DNA of 64,000 nt from Acanthamoeba sp. SK_2022b (GCA_027943245.1 JANDJZ010000057.1:1-64000); one strand, 5' to 3'. Positions 32,909-44,990 are shown, counted from the stretch's first letter. A program made the numbers and translations. The notes: generated by a model not told the origin, from the sequence alone.

Positions 32909-34399
32909 TTACTTGCTCTTTTTCAGGTGGCTCATCAGGCGCTTGCGCTTACGCATCTGGGTCGGCGTCAGCAGGTTGCGTTTGCCGGCGAACGGGTTGT
33001 CCCCCTCTTTGAACTGGATGCGGATCGGCGTCCCCATCACGTTCAGCGAGCGGCGGAAGTAGTTCATCAGATAGCGTTTGTACGAATCGGCCAGATCGCT
33101 GACCTGGTTGCCGTGGATCACCACGATCGGCGGGTTGTAACCGCCGGCGTGGGCATATTTCAGCTTCACGCGGCGGCCGCGCACCAACGGCGGCTGGTGA
33201 TCGTCAACCGCCATCTGCATGATTTTGGTCAGCATCGAGGTATTTACGCGGCGGGTTGCGCACTCGTAGGCTTCCTGTACCGATTCGAACAGGTTGCCGA
33301 CGCCGCTGCCGTGCAGCGCGGAAATGAAGTGCACGCGCGCGAAGTCGACGAAGCCCAGACGCAGGTCGAGCATCTCTTTCACGTGCTCGCGATCTTCTTC
33401 GCTCATGCCGTCCCACTTGTTGACCGCAATCACCAGTGAGCGCCCACTATTGAGGATAAAGCCGAGCAGCGAGAGATCTTGATCGGAGATGCCTTCACGC
33501 GCGTCGATCACCAGCAGCACGACGTTGGCGTCTTCAATCGCCTGCAGGGTTTTGATCACCGAGAACTTCTCGACGGTTTCGGTCACCTTGCCGCGTTTAC
33601 GCACCCCGGCGGTGTCGATCAGCACATATTCGCGTTCGTCGCGCACCATCGGAATGTAGATGCTGTCGCGGGTGGTGCCCGGCATGTCATACACCACCAC
33701 GCGCTCCTCGCCGAGGATGCGGTTAGTAAGCGTAGACTTACCAACGTTCGGACGACCGACGATCGCCAGCTTGATCGGCAGATCCTGCGGGTTGAACTCT
33801 TCTTCCGGCTCTTCGTCTTCTTCGCCTTCCAGCGTTTCGCCGTTTTGCTCGGCCCAGTAAGCGGCGTTGGCCTCTTCCTCGGTCAGCTCGACGTCTTCCG
33901 GTTTTTCCGGCACGAACGGCACCAGCACGTGTTCGATCAGTTGGGTCACGCCACGGCCGTGGGAAGCGGCGATAGCGAACACTTCACCCAGGCCGAGCGA
34001 GTAGAAATCGGCGGTGGCGGTATCCGGATCCAGGCCGTCGGTCTTGTTGGCCACCAGGAAGGTCGCCTTCTGGCGGCTGCGCAGGTGCTGGGCGATGCCC
34101 TGATCCGCCGGCATCAGGCCGGCGCGAGCGTCGACCATGAACAGCACGATGTCCGCTTCTTCGATCGCCAGCAGCGACTGACCGGCCATGCGCGTTTCGA
34201 CGCCGTCTTCGGTGCCGTCGATACCGCCGGTATCGACGATGATGAATTCATTGCCTTCGATTTCAGCACGACCATACTTGCGGTCACGCGTCAGCCCCGG
34301 GAAATCCGCCACCAGCGCATCGCGCGTATGGGTTAAACGGTTGAACAAGGTGGATTTACCCACATTCGGGCGCCCGACCAGCGCGACGACAGGTATCAT
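32909..34399 (-). CDS. der: Ribosome-associated GTPase Der (EngA)
   Basis: 496 residues. Two tandem GTPase domains: the first with [22 protein letters not shown] and NKTD; the second with [23 protein letters not shown] and NKWD. An acidic linker ([12 protein letters not shown]) separates them, and a KH-like domain and basic tail ([19 protein letters not shown]) end the protein. It acts in 50S subunit assembly and is essential. It is downstream of bamB with a terminator between. Confidence 0.98.
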   Translation of the reverse strand: MIPVVALVGRPNVGKSTLFNRLTHTRDALVADFPGLTRDRKYGRAEIEGNEFIIVDTGGIDGTEDGVETRMAGQSLLAIEEADIVLFMVDARAGLMPADQGIAQHLRSRQKATFLVANKTDGLDPDTATADFYSLGLGEVFAIAASHGRGVTQLIEHVLVPFVPEKPEDVELTEEEANAAYWAEQNGETLEGEEDEEPEEEFNPQDLPIKLAIVGRPNVGKSTLTNRILGEERVVVYDMPGTTRDSIYIPMVRDEREYVLIDTAGVRKRGKVTETVEKFSVIKTLQAIEDANVVLLVIDAREGISDQDLSLLGFILNSGRSLVIAVNKWDGMSEEDREHVKEMLDLRLGFVDFARVHFISALHGSGVGNLFESVQEAYECATRRVNTSMLTKIMQMAVDDHQPPLVRGRRVKLKYAHAGGYNPPIVVIHGNQVSDLADSYKRYLMNYFRRSLNVMGTPIRIQFKEGDNPFAGKRNLLTPTQMRKRKRLMSHLKKSK

Positions 34400-34478
34400 T
34401 GTTGAAGCCTCATTACTTAATAATCAATGCGTTACTGCACTGTGGATAGACACCAGCGGTACAGCTTATAAAAATACG

Positions 34479-34508
34479 AAACGGCCCCTGAACATTCAGG
34501 AGCCGTTT
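34479..34508 (-). terminator. bamB terminator
   Basis: Long inverted repeat (AACGGCCCCTGAA / TTCAGGAGCCGTT) 22 bp after the bamB stop, with a weak T tract. Confidence 0.75.
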
Positions 34509-34530
34509 TCAAGCCTTGCGACGAGCGGCG

Positions 34531-35712
34531 TTAGCGGGTGAAAGCGTAAACTTTCCCGCCGCGAGCCTGGATGACCAGCTTGTCGCCGGCCACCATCGGC
34601 GCAGACAGGAAGCCGGAGCTGTCCACTTCCTGCTGGGCGACAAAACGGCCATCGGTGGTGTTGATCCAGTGCAGATAGCCTTCGGCGTCACCGGTCACCA
34701 GATAACCATTATACATCACCGGCGGCGTCAGGTTGCGGTGCAGCAGATCGCTCTGCGTCCACAGGGTCACGCCGCCTTCGGTGCTGAGCGCGACGACGCG
34801 ATCGTTCTGGTCGATCAGGTAGATGCGGCCCGCGTCGACGATGAAATCGTTCACCGAACCCAGCTCGCGTTTCCAGATGATCTGACCGGAACGCAGATCC
34901 AGCGCCGTCAGGTTGCCGTTGTAGCCCAGCGCGTAGACCACGCCGTCAACGATCACCGGCGTGGTGTCCACGTCGTTCAGGCGATCGATTTCGGTCGCGC
35001 CGCTCGGCTGAGAAATACGCTGTTGCCAGATCAGTTGACCCTGCTGCATCAGCACGGCGCTGACGCGGCCGTTGTCACCGCCGACGATGGCGGCGCCAAA
35101 GGCGACGGCCGGCGCGGATTCACCGCGCAGCGACAGCGAAGGCATGTCCAGGTTAACCGTCCATTTCACCGCGCCGTCGGCCTCGTTCAACGCCTGCAGC
35201 ATGCCGTTGGAGGTGTGCACCAACACCATGCCGTCGCTGACAACCGGACGGGAGATCGCTTCGCCGGCCACTTTGGTCTGCCAGGCGATGGCGCCGTCGG
35301 CGGTGTTCAATGCGTAAACCACCGCTTTTTCGCTGCCGACGTAAACCTTGTCACCCGCGACCGTCAGGCCGCCCGACAGCAGCGCAGACAGGTTGCTGGA
35401 GAAGAAACCGGTTTTCTCGGAGAGATTGACCTTCCACTTCTCGTTGCCGCTGTCGGCGTCCATCGCTTTCACGATGCCGAAGCGATCGGCGGCGTAAATG
35501 GTGCTGTCCTGATAGGCCGGACGCAGGTGGGAGTAATACTCACCGATACCGTCGCCCACCGAGGTGCTCCACGCCTTGTTCGGCGTAAACTGATTTTCAA
35601 CTTTCGGCAACGGCGACATGGTAACCACGTCTTCTTCGCTGTTAAACAGCGAGCAACCACTCAGCAAGGCAGCGGAAACCAGTCCGACCAAGAGTGTTTT
35701 ACGCAATTGCAT
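34531..35712 (-). CDS. bamB: Outer-membrane protein assembly factor BamB
   Basis: 393 residues. Lipoprotein signal with lipobox LLSGC (Cys20), then an eight-bladed beta-propeller with repeated blades such as DGAIAWQTKVAGE, DGAVKWTVNLD and DLRSGQIIWKREL. It is the periplasmic lipoprotein of the BAM complex that binds BamA. It is 11 bp downstream of yfgM in the usual hisS-yfgM-bamB order. Confidence 0.97.
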   Translation of the reverse strand: MQLRKTLLVGLVSAALLSGCSLFNSEEDVVTMSPLPKVENQFTPNKAWSTSVGDGIGEYYSHLRPAYQDSTIYAADRFGIVKAMDADSGNEKWKVNLSEKTGFFSSNLSALLSGGLTVAGDKVYVGSEKAVVYALNTADGAIAWQTKVAGEAISRPVVSDGMVLVHTSNGMLQALNEADGAVKWTVNLDMPSLSLRGESAPAVAFGAAIVGGDNGRVSAVLMQQGQLIWQQRISQPSGATEIDRLNDVDTTPVIVDGVVYALGYNGNLTALDLRSGQIIWKRELGSVNDFIVDAGRIYLIDQNDRVVALSTEGGVTLWTQSDLLHRNLTPPVMYNGYLVTGDAEGYLHWINTTDGRFVAQQEVDSSGFLSAPMVAGDKLVIQARGGKVYAFTR

Positions 35713-35723
35713 GGGAATTCCCC

Positions 35724-36344
35724 TTAGCTGGACAAGTTATTCAATTTCATGCGCAGCAGAACCTGCAGCGCCTGAGAAGCGTTGGATTCAATGCCTTTGC
35801 TGTAAGCTTCGCGCGCGCCCTTGGCGTCGCCCTTGGCCAGCAGCACATCGCCGCGCACATCCTGCATCATCGCCGCCCAGCCTTCGCCTTTCACGCCATC
35901 CAGCGTTTTCAGCGCTTCATCCAGCTTTTTCTCCTGCAGCTGGACGCGCGCCAGACGCAGATCGATCATCGCCAACAGGTTGTCGTCTTTGGTCTGGCCC
36001 TGCGCCAGCGCCAGTTGTTGTTCCGCCTTGGCGAAATCATTCTGTTCGACAAAGTGCTTGGCCAACTGCAGCGCGGCCAATACGCCGTAGCTGTTGCCGT
36101 TAGCCTGGACAAATTTCTCCGCGGCAGCCACGTCATCCGGCTTGCCGGCCGCCAGACGATCGCTGGCTTCCTGATAGGATTGCGACGCAGCCATCATGTT
36201 GGAGTTTTCATGGCTCTGCCAGTAACGCCAGCCAACCAGGGCACCAATTCCGAGCACCACGCCCACCGCCAGCGCTTTGCCGTTCTCGGCAAAGAACCGA
36301 CGCAGTGCGTCGACTTGTTCGTTTTCAGTGGTATAGACTTCCAC
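35724..36344 (-). CDS. yfgM: YfgM, periplasmic chaperone-like TPR protein of the Sec translocon
   Basis: 206 residues: short cytoplasmic N-terminus (MEVYTTENEQVDALRRFFAE), one membrane segment (ALAVGVVLGIGALVGWRYW), then a periplasmic TPR-like domain. It associates with PpiD and SecYEG, and with RcsB control in E. coli. The gene is 13 bp after hisS and 11 bp before bamB, so all three are probably co-transcribed. Confidence 0.95.
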   Translation of the reverse strand: MEVYTTENEQVDALRRFFAENGKALAVGVVLGIGALVGWRYWQSHENSNMMAASQSYQEASDRLAAGKPDDVAAAEKFVQANGNSYGVLAALQLAKHFVEQNDFAKAEQQLALAQGQTKDDNLLAMIDLRLARVQLQEKKLDEALKTLDGVKGEGWAAMMQDVRGDVLLAKGDAKGAREAYSKGIESNASQALQVLLRMKLNNLSS

Positions 36345-36357
36345 GGTGTCCTTCTCC

Positions 36358-37632
36358 TTAACCTAACATCAAAGCCAGACGCGCAGCGACTTCGCCTTGC
36401 GCCAGCGTTTCTTGTTCACCACTGCGCAGGTCTTTCACCACCACCTGCTGCGCCGCCACTTCGCTCTCACCCAGGATCAGCGCGATGCGCGCGCCCCATT
36501 TGTCCGCACGGGTGATCTGCTTCTTGAAGTTACCGCCGCCGTAATTGGTCATCAGCTTCAGCTGCGGCGCCGCGTCGCGCACCTGTTCAGCCAGCTGCAT
36601 CGCCGCGCTCTGGGTGCCCGCGCCGGAAGAGATGACGTACACGTCGATAGCCGACGGCGCCTTGAATTCCGGGTTAACCGCCTGCACCAGCAACACCAGG
36701 CGCTCGAGGCCCATGGCGAAACCGACCGCCGGGGTGGCACGGCCGCCCAATTGCTCGACCAGGCCGTCGTAACGGCCGCCCGCGCAGACGGTGCCCTGCG
36801 CGCCCAGGCTGGTGGTTACCCACTCAAACACGGTGCGGTTGTAGTAATCCAGACCGCGCACCAGGCGCTCGTTAACGGTATATGGGATACCTGCCTGCGC
36901 CAAAAGTTCACACAGACCGGCGAAGTGAGCACGGGATTCTTCGTCCAGGTACTCGGACAGGCGCGGCGCGTCGTTCAACAGCGCCTGCACCTCAGGATTT
37001 TTGGAATCCAGCACGCGCAGCGGGTTGCTGTACATGCGGCGTTTGCAGTCTTCGTCCAGCACCTCGACGTGCTGCTCCAGGAACGCCACCAGCGCGTCGC
37101 GGTAGTTGGCGCGCGCCTCCAGAGAACCGATGGAGTTCAGCTCCAGCTTGACGTGCTCGGCGATGCCCAGCGCTTTCCACCAGCGGGCCGTCAGCAGGAT
37201 CAGCTCGGCGTCGATGTCCGGGCCTTGCAGGCCGAACACTTCCGCACCCAGCTGATGGAACTGACGGTAGCGTCCCTTCTGCGGGCGCTCGTAGCGGAAC
37301 ATCGGGCCGATGTACCACAGACGCTGTTCCTGATTGTACAGCAGACCATGTTCGATGCCGGCGCGCACGCAGCCAGCCGTCCCTTCCGGACGCAGCGTCA
37401 GGCTTTCGCCGTTGCGGTCTTCGAAGGTATACATCTCTTTTTCCACGACGTCGGTCACTTCGCCGATCGCGCGTTTGAATAACGGGGTCTGCTCTACAAT
37501 CGGCAACCGGATTTCGCTGTAACCGTAGCTGCCCAGCACCTGCTTGAGGGTGCCTTCAATACGCTGCCATAATGCCGTTTCTTCCGGCAGGTAGTCGTTC
37601 ATGCCGCGAATGGCTTGAATGTTCTTTGCCAC
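36358..37632 (-). CDS. hisS: Histidyl-tRNA synthetase
   Basis: 424 residues. Class II synthetase: motif 1 near [20 protein letters not shown], motif 2 with [19 protein letters not shown], histidine-binding motifs [15 protein letters not shown] and CAGGRYDGL, motif 3 with GFAMGLERL, and a C-terminal anticodon-binding domain. It charges tRNA-His in the cytoplasm. Standard position downstream of ispG. Confidence 0.98.
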   Translation of the reverse strand: MAKNIQAIRGMNDYLPEETALWQRIEGTLKQVLGSYGYSEIRLPIVEQTPLFKRAIGEVTDVVEKEMYTFEDRNGESLTLRPEGTAGCVRAGIEHGLLYNQEQRLWYIGPMFRYERPQKGRYRQFHQLGAEVFGLQGPDIDAELILLTARWWKALGIAEHVKLELNSIGSLEARANYRDALVAFLEQHVEVLDEDCKRRMYSNPLRVLDSKNPEVQALLNDAPRLSEYLDEESRAHFAGLCELLAQAGIPYTVNERLVRGLDYYNRTVFEWVTTSLGAQGTVCAGGRYDGLVEQLGGRATPAVGFAMGLERLVLLVQAVNPEFKAPSAIDVYVISSGAGTQSAAMQLAEQVRDAAPQLKLMTNYGGGNFKKQITRADKWGARIALILGESEVAAQQVVVKDLRSGEQETLAQGEVAARLALMLG

Positions 37633-37771
37633 GTGAGTTCTCTGTCCGTTGTCTGTAAAAATGAACCCGATTATAGGGACTTTGCCGCCCGGTATTCAAC
37701 GCGGATGCGGTTTTCTGCCCTTCAGGTTCATAAACAAGCGGGCCAACAGGCCCGCCGTGTAGCGATAACGC

Positions 37772-38893
37772 TTATTTTTCCAGCAGGTTGACCGTGATGC
37801 GGTTGCTTTCGTCCATCATCGCGGCCTTGGCGCGAATTTTCGCTTCCAGCTGGTCGATCATCTGTTCGTTGTCGAAACGCTCTTTCTGGCGCACGCCGTC
37901 TTCATAGAAGCCGCTCTTCTTGTGGCCGCCGGTCACGCCCATGGTGGACACCAGCGCTTCGCCCGGGCCGTTCACCACGCAGCCGATGATCGAAACGTCC
38001 ATCGGCGTGATGATGTCTTCCAGGCGCTGTTCCAGCGCGTTCACCGTGCCGATCACGTCGAACTCCTGACGCGAACAGGTCGGGCAGGCGATGAAGTTGA
38101 TGCCGCGCGCGCGGATGCGCAGCGACTTCAGGATATCGAAACCGACCTTCACTTCTTCGACCGGATCCGCCGCCAGCGAGATGCGCAGGGTGTCGCCGAT
38201 GCCTTCAGACAGCAGCATGCCCAGGCCGATGGCCGATTTGACCGACCCGCTGCGTGCGCCGCCGGCTTCGGTGATGCCCAGATGCAGCGGCTGATCGATG
38301 CGCGAGGCCAGCAGGCGGTAAGATTGCACCGCCAGGAACACGTCCGACGCCTTGACGCTGACCTTGAACTGGTCGAAGTTGAGGCGATCGAGGATGTCCA
38401 CGTGGCGCATGGCAGATTCCAGCAGCGCTTCCGGCGTCGGTTCACCGTACTTTTCCTGCAGATCTTTCTCCAGCGAGCCGCCGTTGACGCCGATGCGAAT
38501 CGGGATGTTCTTGTCGCGGGCGCAGTCCACCACCGAGCGAATGCGCGATTCGTTACCGATGTTGCCCGGGTTGATGCGCAGGCAGTCTACGCCGTATTCG
38601 GCAACCTGCAGCGCGATGCGATAATCGAAATGGATATCGGCGACCAGCGGCACGTTGACCTGCTGCTTGATCAGCTTGAACGCCTCGGCGGCGTCCATGG
38701 TAGGAACCGAAACGCGGACGATGTCGACGCCCACGCGCTCCAGCGCTTTGATCTGATTAACCGTTGCTTCAACATCGGTGGTACGGGTGTTGGTCATCGA
38801 CTGCACGGCAATCGGCGCGCCATCACCAATAGGCACCTTGCCGACGTAAATGCGTGTAGATTTTCGACGGTTGATGGGCGCTTGGTTATGCAT
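37772..38893 (-). CDS. ispG: 4-hydroxy-3-methylbut-2-enyl diphosphate synthase
   Basis: 373 residues, the penultimate step of the non-mevalonate isoprenoid pathway. The TIM-barrel N-terminus ([38 protein letters not shown]) leads to the C-terminal ferredoxin-like domain with the 4Fe-4S Cys residues in [11 protein letters not shown] and [11 protein letters not shown]. Its cluster supply probably depends on the isc system 10 kb away. Confidence 0.98.
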   Translation of the reverse strand: MHNQAPINRRKSTRIYVGKVPIGDGAPIAVQSMTNTRTTDVEATVNQIKALERVGVDIVRVSVPTMDAAEAFKLIKQQVNVPLVADIHFDYRIALQVAEYGVDCLRINPGNIGNESRIRSVVDCARDKNIPIRIGVNGGSLEKDLQEKYGEPTPEALLESAMRHVDILDRLNFDQFKVSVKASDVFLAVQSYRLLASRIDQPLHLGITEAGGARSGSVKSAIGLGMLLSEGIGDTLRISLAADPVEEVKVGFDILKSLRIRARGINFIACPTCSRQEFDVIGTVNALEQRLEDIITPMDVSIIGCVVNGPGEALVSTMGVTGGHKKSGFYEDGVRQKERFDNEQMIDQLEAKIRAKAAMMDESNRITVNLLEK

Positions 38894-38940
38894 TACTTAC
38901 TCTCCATTGCTGCTCTGACATCACGACCGGGGCCGCGCGA

Positions 38941-39915
38941 TTACTGCGCGGCGACGGTCAGGCGAGCAACACGGTTTGACTTAACGAACCGGCTTAAATC
39001 AACCGGTTTACCCTGATACTGGATCTGTACTGCCGCCGGCGCGCCGATGGTCAGCTTATACGGCGCGGTGCCGGCCAGGTTCAGCTTGCCGCCCTTCTTC
39101 TGGGTGCCGCTGAACAGCGTTTTACCGCTCGCGTCGCTCACCTGCAGCCAGCAGTCAGCGGAGAAGTCCATTACCAGCGCGTTCGGATCGGCTGCCGGCG
39201 CAGCCACGCCCGCATCGGCGGTCGGCAGCGGCGCTTGTGCCGCCGGGGTGGTTTCCGGCAGGGTAGTCTGGCTTGGCGACACCACGGCAGGCTGCTGCTG
39301 AGCCGTGCTCGGCACCTGAGCGGTAGCCGCCGGTGCCTGAGCCGCTGCGCCGGCATCGGCCGGCGCAGCGCTGTTGTCGGTCAACGGCACATTGGTGCCA
39401 GCGTCGGCGTTGCCGTCGGTCAGCGGCACGGACTGCCCTTCGTTATTCTGTGAAAGCTGCGCGGAGGACTGATCGGCCATGGTGGCGATCTCTTCCTGCT
39501 GGGCCTTGTGGTTTTGCCACCACCAGGCGCCGGTCAGGCCGATCACCACAAACACGATAAGCCAGGTGAAGCTCATCAGCCAGCCGTCGCGTTTCTTGCG
39601 GCGCTTGCCCAGCGAGAAGCTTTGCATCGGCGCCACTTTCGCCATCTTCAACGGCGCCTGCTTGGCCAGCATCGGCAGCAGTTCGTCTTCCGGCAAATGC
39701 ACCAGCTTGGCGTAGGAACGGATGTAACCGCGCACGAAGGTGGACGCGAGGTCAGCAGACACGCTGTCTTCCTCGATATCGCGCACGGTGGACATTTTGA
39801 GACACAGGCGTTCTGCAACGGTCTGTTGGCTCAGCCCGAGTTGCTCACGGGCCTGACGCAGGCGCTGGCCCGTCGTCATGGATACGGTTTTATCTTGGGA
39901 GGCTTCAGTATTCAT
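38941..39915 (-). CDS. rodZ: Cytoskeleton protein RodZ
   Basis: 324 residues. N-terminal helix-turn-helix that binds MreB ([22 protein letters not shown] region), a basic juxtamembrane stretch (GKRRKKR), one membrane segment ([17 protein letters not shown]), a Pro/Ala/Thr-rich periplasmic linker and a C-terminal beta domain. It maintains rod shape. It overlaps pilW by 11 bp at its start. Confidence 0.96.
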   Translation of the reverse strand: MNTEASQDKTVSMTTGQRLRQAREQLGLSQQTVAERLCLKMSTVRDIEEDSVSADLASTFVRGYIRSYAKLVHLPEDELLPMLAKQAPLKMAKVAPMQSFSLGKRRKKRDGWLMSFTWLIVFVVIGLTGAWWWQNHKAQQEEIATMADQSSAQLSQNNEGQSVPLTDGNADAGTNVPLTDNSAAPADAGAAAQAPAATAQVPSTAQQQPAVVSPSQTTLPETTPAAQAPLPTADAGVAAPAADPNALVMDFSADCWLQVSDASGKTLFSGTQKKGGKLNLAGTAPYKLTIGAPAAVQIQYQGKPVDLSRFVKSNRVARLTVAAQ

Positions 39916-40666
39916 TAGCTAAGAACTGCTGGTACTGTTTGGATTGTGGAAAACTTCGCGCTAGCTGCTTGCCATAGCGTTGAACGCTATCCTGACGGCC
40001 GGCTAACGCGGCGAAACGAATCTGTAACCATAAGCTGCTGGCGCTGGCCGGCAGAACATGCTGATAAACATCCAATAAAAGTTGCGACTGGGCGCGCTTC
40101 CCTTCTCCAAATTGCTTTTCGGCCTCCGCCAACAGCGGAGTGCCTTTGTCCGGATCGACCTTCAGCGCGCGGCTCAACAGCGTGCGCGCCTCATCGTTTT
40201 GTCCGGCCTTGAGAAAACAGTAACCTGCGTTTTCCAGGCTGTCGGCGACCTGGCCATAATCGGGCGCCAGCGCCGCAGCGCTAAACTGCTGTTGCGCCGG
40301 TACATACTGCCCTAAACCGCAAAGAAACGCACCGTAATTATTCAATACGGTGCCATTGCCTGGCGCAAGTTTGAGCGCTTGCCGATAACGCTGTTCGGCC
40401 GCGGCATTTTCACCGATCCGCTGCTCATAGAGCGCCATGCCCAACTGCGTGCGGTAATCCTGTGGGGCCGCGTCCAGCGCCTTTTCCAGGTTCTGGCGCG
40501 CGGCGTCCATGTCGCCTTGCTGCAGGTACTCCAGGCCCAGCTGCAACCGCGTCTGGCCCGCCTCAGAGACTTGTGCATCCTTTTCCGGCGCTGAACCGGA
40601 ACACCCGGCCAACAACCCGGCCGCCAGCCACACACCCCACAGTTTCAGCTTCATGCCCGCATTCAT
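39905..40666 (-). CDS. pilW: PilW-type TPR lipoprotein
   Basis: 253 residues. Lipobox LLAGC near residue 22, then several TPR repeats ([40 protein letters not shown]). This is the type IV pilus biogenesis/stability protein family, although pilus genes are not in the window; in enterobacteria the gene sits between rlmN and rodZ. Two starts are possible (ATG 40666, with AAGGA abutting, or ATG 40654). Overlap with rodZ suggests coupling. Confidence 0.88.
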   Translation of the reverse strand: MNAGMKLKLWGVWLAAGLLAGCSGSAPEKDAQVSEAGQTRLQLGLEYLQQGDMDAARQNLEKALDAAPQDYRTQLGMALYEQRIGENAAAEQRYRQALKLAPGNGTVLNNYGAFLCGLGQYVPAQQQFSAAALAPDYGQVADSLENAGYCFLKAGQNDEARTLLSRALKVDPDKGTPLLAEAEKQFGEGKRAQSQLLLDVYQHVLPASASSLWLQIRFAALAGRQDSVQRYGKQLARSFPQSKQYQQFLANEY

Positions 40667-40752
40667 TTCCTTATCGGCCGTCAGCTAACGCCCGCCAGCG
40701 ACACGCTTGCGCATAACAGGCTGTTAGATAACAAAAAATGGTGCTATAGGAT

Positions 40753-41949
40753 TCAGACCGCCCGTACGTTGATAGGTTCCCCGGCCATTTTCTTCTTCAG
40801 GGTACGCTTGGTACGGTCGATCACTTCACCCGCCAGTTGCCCGCAGGCGGCGTCGATATCGTCACCACGGGTTTTACGAACAATAGTCGTAAAGCCGTAT
40901 TCCATCAACACCTTGGAGAAACGATCCACCCGGCTGTTGGAGCTGCGGCCGTAGGGGGCGCCCGGGAACGGGTTCCATGGGATCAGGTTGATCTTGCACG
41001 GCGTGTCTTTCAGCACTTCCGCCAGCTGATGCGCATCGTCGGTGCTGTCGTTGATATGATCCAGCATCACGTACTCGACGGTCACGCGGCCCTGATTGGC
41101 GTTGGATTTTTCCAGATAGCGACGCACCGCGGACAGGAAGGTCTCGATGTTGTACTTGCGGTTGATCGGCACGATCTCATCGCGGATGGTGTCATTCGGC
41201 GCATGCAGCGAGATCGCCAGCGCCACGTCGATCATGTCGCCCAGCTTGTCCAGCGCCGGCACCACGCCGGAGGTAGACAGGGTCACGCGGCGTTTGGACA
41301 GGCCAAAGCCGAAGTCGTCCAGCATGATTTCCATCGCCGGCACCACGTTGTTCAGGTTGAGCAGCGGCTCGCCCATGCCCATCATCACCACGTTGGTGAT
41401 CGGACGTTGGCCGGTCACCTTCAGCGCGCCGATGATTTTCGCCGCGCGCCACACCTGGCCAATGATTTCCGACACGCGCAGGTTGCGGTTGAAGCCCTGC
41501 TGCGCCGTTGAACAGAATTTACACTCCAACGCGCAGCCTACCTGCGAGGAGACGCACAGCGTCGCGCGGTCGGCTTCCGGGATATACACGGTTTCGACCT
41601 GCTGATCGCCGACTTTAATCGCCCACTTGATGGTGCCGTCGGCCGAACGCTGTTCTTCCGCCACTTCCGGCGCGCGGATCTCCGCCACGCGCTGCAGCTT
41701 GCCACGCAGGACTTTGTTGATATCGGTCATCTGTTCGAAATCGTCGCAGCAGTAGTGGTAAATCCACTTCATCACCTGATCGGCGCGGAACGGTTTCTCG
41801 CCCATTTCGGCGAAGAACTCGCGCATTTGCTGGCGGTTCAGGTCCAGCAGGTTGATTTTGGCCGCAGCCGGTTGCTCCACGTTAACGGAGGGGGTAGTCA
41901 GCGAATTATTTTCAGACACGGTGTGCTCGGACGTGATGGGTTCTAACAT
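40753..41949 (-). CDS. rlmN: 23S rRNA (adenine-2503-C2) / tRNA (adenine-37-C2) methyltransferase
   Basis: 398 residues. Radical SAM enzyme with the cluster motif CALECKFC, the methyl-carrying Cys near the C-terminus ([10 protein letters not shown]) and conserved [15 protein letters not shown] and SLHAPND. It methylates A2503 of 23S rRNA and A37 of some tRNAs. The N-terminus is extended by a Ser/Thr-rich stretch before [16 protein letters not shown]. Standard location between ndk and pilW. Confidence 0.97.
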   Translation of the reverse strand: MLEPITSEHTVSENNSLTTPSVNVEQPAAAKINLLDLNRQQMREFFAEMGEKPFRADQVMKWIYHYCCDDFEQMTDINKVLRGKLQRVAEIRAPEVAEEQRSADGTIKWAIKVGDQQVETVYIPEADRATLCVSSQVGCALECKFCSTAQQGFNRNLRVSEIIGQVWRAAKIIGALKVTGQRPITNVVMMGMGEPLLNLNNVVPAMEIMLDDFGFGLSKRRVTLSTSGVVPALDKLGDMIDVALAISLHAPNDTIRDEIVPINRKYNIETFLSAVRRYLEKSNANQGRVTVEYVMLDHINDSTDDAHQLAEVLKDTPCKINLIPWNPFPGAPYGRSSNSRVDRFSKVLMEYGFTTIVRKTRGDDIDAACGQLAGEVIDRTKRTLKKKMAGEPINVRAV

Positions 41950-42042
41950 AATGATCTCTGGCCTCGTTATTACACGTTATGGCGCTAAAGAATGGACAGT
42001 AAGTTGTGCATTTCAGCCCGCATGATTCGGGTGGCGGCACTA

Positions 42043-42079
42043 AAAACACGCCCCTGACAAGTCGTCTTATCAGGGGCGC
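42043..42079 (-). terminator. ndk terminator
   Basis: A 9-bp stem (CGCCCCTGA / TCAGGGGCG) with a 12-base loop and a T tract on the minus strand, about 110 bp after ndk. Confidence 0.75.
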
Positions 42080-42186
42080 GGCATTGTACAAATTTTAGTA
42101 GCGGGTGGCTACGGCTGAAAGGCATTCAGGGCATTTTTATTGTTTCAGCCGGTGAATGCCTGGTTATCAGCCAAGAAACGGCACGA

Positions 42187-42612
42187 TTAACGTGCGCAGA
42201 TTTCGCTTTCGTTGAAGAAGTAAGCGATTTCGCGCTGTGCAGATTCAACGGAGTCGGAACCGTGCACGGCGTTAGCGGTGAAGCTGTCCGCGTAGTCGGC
42301 ACGCAGGGTACCGGCCAGCGCGTTGTCCGGGTTGGTTGCGCCCATGATGTCGCGGTTGCGCTGCACGGCGTTTTCAGATTCCAGAACCTGCACCATGATT
42401 GGGCCGGAGGTCATGAACTCAACCAGACCGTCGAAGAATGGGCGGCCTTTGTGCTCAGCGTAGAAGCCTTCAGCTTGCTCGCGAGTCAGACGCAGCATTT
42501 TAGCGGCGATGATTTTGAAACCGGCGCGCTCGAAACGCGCATAGATAGCGCCGATGTCGTTGTTGGCTACAGCGTTTGGTTTAACGATGGAAAAGGTACG
42601 TTCTACGGTCAT
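42187..42612 (-). CDS. ndk: Nucleoside diphosphate kinase
   Basis: 141 residues. It equilibrates NTP and NDP pools by a phospho-His intermediate; the active-site region [12 protein letters not shown] contains the His. The N-terminus [12 protein letters not shown] and [16 protein letters not shown] are typical. It has its own terminator and stands alone between rlmN and sseB. Confidence 0.98.
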   Translation of the reverse strand: MTVERTFSIVKPNAVANNDIGAIYARFERAGFKIIAAKMLRLTREQAEGFYAEHKGRPFFDGLVEFMTSGPIMVQVLESENAVQRNRDIMGATNPDNALAGTLRADYADSFTANAVHGSDSVESAQREIAYFFNESEICAR

Positions 42613-42774
42613 GATGGCCTCTGTATGACTTCCAAAACAGGCCGGTCTGCAATGTTGCCGGCCTTCTCAAGTGGCGCAGATTATATGTGCGCCGTTAACG
42701 CTTGCCTACGGGAAAATCAACATTTCATTAAAAAAATATGATCTTCATGGGCCATTTTCGACAACGTGACGGCG

Positions 42775-43605
42775 CTACTGGGTCTTGTCGGTAGACGGGA
42801 TCAAATTGCGCAGCCAGCTGCCCCAGCGGCGCTGATAAAACGGCTGCGTATGGGAGATCAGATAGTGGCTGATGCCGCGCTCTTTCTCCGACACCAGACA
42901 GAAATCCACTGGTTCGTCGTTCGGCGCCGTTTCGCTGGCGACGCTGCCGGCCTCGTTGATCAACGCCTCGATCTCCGCCGGCTCGGCGTCCACTTCCAGC
43001 CCGATCAGCAAATTCGGCTTCTCGTCCGCCGCCTGGTCGTGCATCAGCGCCAGAAACGCGCGGCGCAGCGGCTTGCGCTGGCTGAACAGCGTGGTCAACG
43101 CGTCCACCATCGCCGACGGATATTCCTCGGGCTGCCCTAGCAGGATTTGGGTCTCTTTGTCGACGTAATGCTCCACCGGTTTGACAATGCCGCCGGTCGC
43201 CAGCAGCATCGCCACCTCTTCCGGATAGAACTCCTTGCCGTACTCCGCCTTCGGGTTGAGGAACAGATCCGCGCCCTGGGTGATTTCGAACAGCACCCGC
43301 GCCGGCATGGCGATAAATGGCTGTTCGTCCTCAACGGCCTTCTGCAATGCCTCCAGCGAGGTGAAGAACGGAATGATGCTGCCGCCGTCCTGCTTCTCCC
43401 AATGCTGGATATTGACCGGCGTATCCGCGTTCAGCGCGATGTCGCCGTCCTGCTGCACCTGCTCGCTGTCGCCGAGGATCAGCACCGTGGCGTCGAGCAA
43501 TTCACGGAAGAACGCCGGGCGGTGGGCCGGCTCCGTCACCGCCAGCTTCAGCAGGCGTTCAAGTTCGTTCTCGCTCGGGGCGGCATCGTGATGATGGGCA
43601 CTCAT
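42775..43605 (-). CDS. sseB: SseB family protein (enhanced serine sensitivity)
   Basis: 276 residues with the SseB N-terminal domain (ENELERLLKLAVTEPAHRPA FFREL region, SIIPFFTSLEALQKAVEDEQ) and C-terminal domain (ISHYLISHTQPFYQRRWGSW). Its biochemical role is not established; overexpression in E. coli gives serine sensitivity. It follows pepB, as in E. coli. A short hairpin (GGCCCAGCATGCTGGGCC, about 43632-43649) lies between them. Confidence 0.93.
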   Translation of the reverse strand: MSAHHHDAAPSENELERLLKLAVTEPAHRPAFFRELLDATVLILGDSEQVQQDGDIALNADTPVNIQHWEKQDGGSIIPFFTSLEALQKAVEDEQPFIAMPARVLFEITQGADLFLNPKAEYGKEFYPEEVAMLLATGGIVKPVEHYVDKETQILLGQPEEYPSAMVDALTTLFSQRKPLRRAFLALMHDQAADEKPNLLIGLEVDAEPAEIEALINEAGSVASETAPNDEPVDFCLVSEKERGISHYLISHTQPFYQRRWGSWLRNLIPSTDKTQ

Positions 43606-43694
43606 GGCAAACTCCAGGGATCAAATAGCGAGGCCCAGCATGCTGGGCCCCGAAGATAATGCGCATTCTAGCGCCCGACGCGGCGGGCGTTCAA

Positions 43695-44990
43695 TTATTT
43701 GGCTTTGCTCAGCAGCAGATTGGCCAGGGTACGCACGCCCAAACCGGTCGCACCGGCCGACCACTGCTCCACCGCGCCTTTGCGGTAGGTGGCGGAACAG
43801 TCGATGTGCAGCCAGCCTTGCTGGTAATTCTTGACGAAGTGCGACAGGAAGGCCGCCGCGGTGCTGGCGCCGGCGGTGTAGGCCGGGCCGGCCACGTTGT
43901 TCAGCTCGGCGAAGTTGGACGGCAGCTGGCTGCGGTGGAACTCGGCCAGCGGCAGACGCCAGAACGGCTCTTGCTCGGCGGCGGCGCTGCTCAGCAGCTC
44001 CTGCGCCAGCGCGTCGTCGAAGCTGAACAGCGCATGGTAGTCGTTGCCGACCGCGGTTTTGGCCGCGCCGGTCAGGGTGGCGCAGTCGATAATCAGCTGC
44101 GGGTTCTGCTCAGAAGCGTCGATCAGGCCGTCGGCCAGCACCAGGCGCCCTTCCGCATCGGTGTTCATCACCTCAACGGTTTTGCCGTTGCGGTAGCGAA
44201 TGATGTCGCCCAGTTTGAAAGCGTTGCCGCTGACCATGTTGTCGGCGCAGCACAGGTACAGCTTCACGCGCTGCTTCAGGCCGCGCGCCGCCGCCAGCGC
44301 CAGGGCGCCGGTGATGGTGGCCGCACCGCCCATGTCAGCCTTCATCGAGTCCATAAAGGCGCTCTGTTTCAGGCTATAACCGCCGGTATCGAAGGTGATG
44401 CCCTTGCCGACCAGGCAGGCGAACACCGGCGCGTCCGGGTTACCGGTCGGGTTGAAGTCGAGCGCCAGCAGCACCGGTGGGCGCTCGGAGCCGCGGCCGA
44501 CGGTGTGGATGCCGGCATAGTTCTGCTCGCGCAGATCTTCGCCCTTGGTGATGCGGTAGCTGACGGCATCACAGCCGACGTCGCACATCAGATCGACGGC
44601 GCGGGTCGCCAGCTGCTCCGGCCCCAGCTCTTCCGCCGGCATATTGATGGTGTCGCGCACCCAGTCTACGATCTTCAGGCGCTTATCCAGCTCCTGACGC
44701 GCGGCTTCCGGCAGCTCGGCCCATTCGACGTTGCGCTGCCCTTTCGGCCCGCGGTAGCCCTGCCAAAACGCCCAGCTGTTTTCCAAGTCCCAACCGTCGC
44801 CGGCCAGCTTGACGTTTTTGATGCCCTGACCGTCAATTTTGCGGCCCGCACGCTGGATCGCACCCAGTTTGTCGGCGCCGGTCAGGTGGATGGTCATCCC
44901 TTCGCCGTTGGTGCTGAGCAGCGCTTTTTCGCCCCAACGGGCGTCGGCAGGTTGTTGCGACAGCGTGACCTGCATGAATTCTGTTGTCAT
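43695..44990 (-). CDS. pepB: Aminopeptidase B (M17 leucyl aminopeptidase family)
   Basis: 431 residues. The M17 catalytic core has [28 protein letters not shown] and the signature [14 protein letters not shown] with metal ligands. It hydrolyses N-terminal residues from small peptides in the cytosol and takes part in cysteinylglycine turnover. It lies downstream of iscX, in the conserved enterobacterial order. Confidence 0.97.
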   Translation of the reverse strand: MTTEFMQVTLSQQPADARWGEKALLSTNGEGMTIHLTGADKLGAIQRAGRKIDGQGIKNVKLAGDGWDLENSWAFWQGYRGPKGQRNVEWAELPEAARQELDKRLKIVDWVRDTINMPAEELGPEQLATRAVDLMCDVGCDAVSYRITKGEDLREQNYAGIHTVGRGSERPPVLLALDFNPTGNPDAPVFACLVGKGITFDTGGYSLKQSAFMDSMKADMGGAATITGALALAAARGLKQRVKLYLCCADNMVSGNAFKLGDIIRYRNGKTVEVMNTDAEGRLVLADGLIDASEQNPQLIIDCATLTGAAKTAVGNDYHALFSFDDALAQELLSSAAAEQEPFWRLPLAEFHRSQLPSNFAELNNVAGPAYTAGASTAAAFLSHFVKNYQQGWLHIDCSATYRKGAVEQWSAGATGLGVRTLANLLLSKAK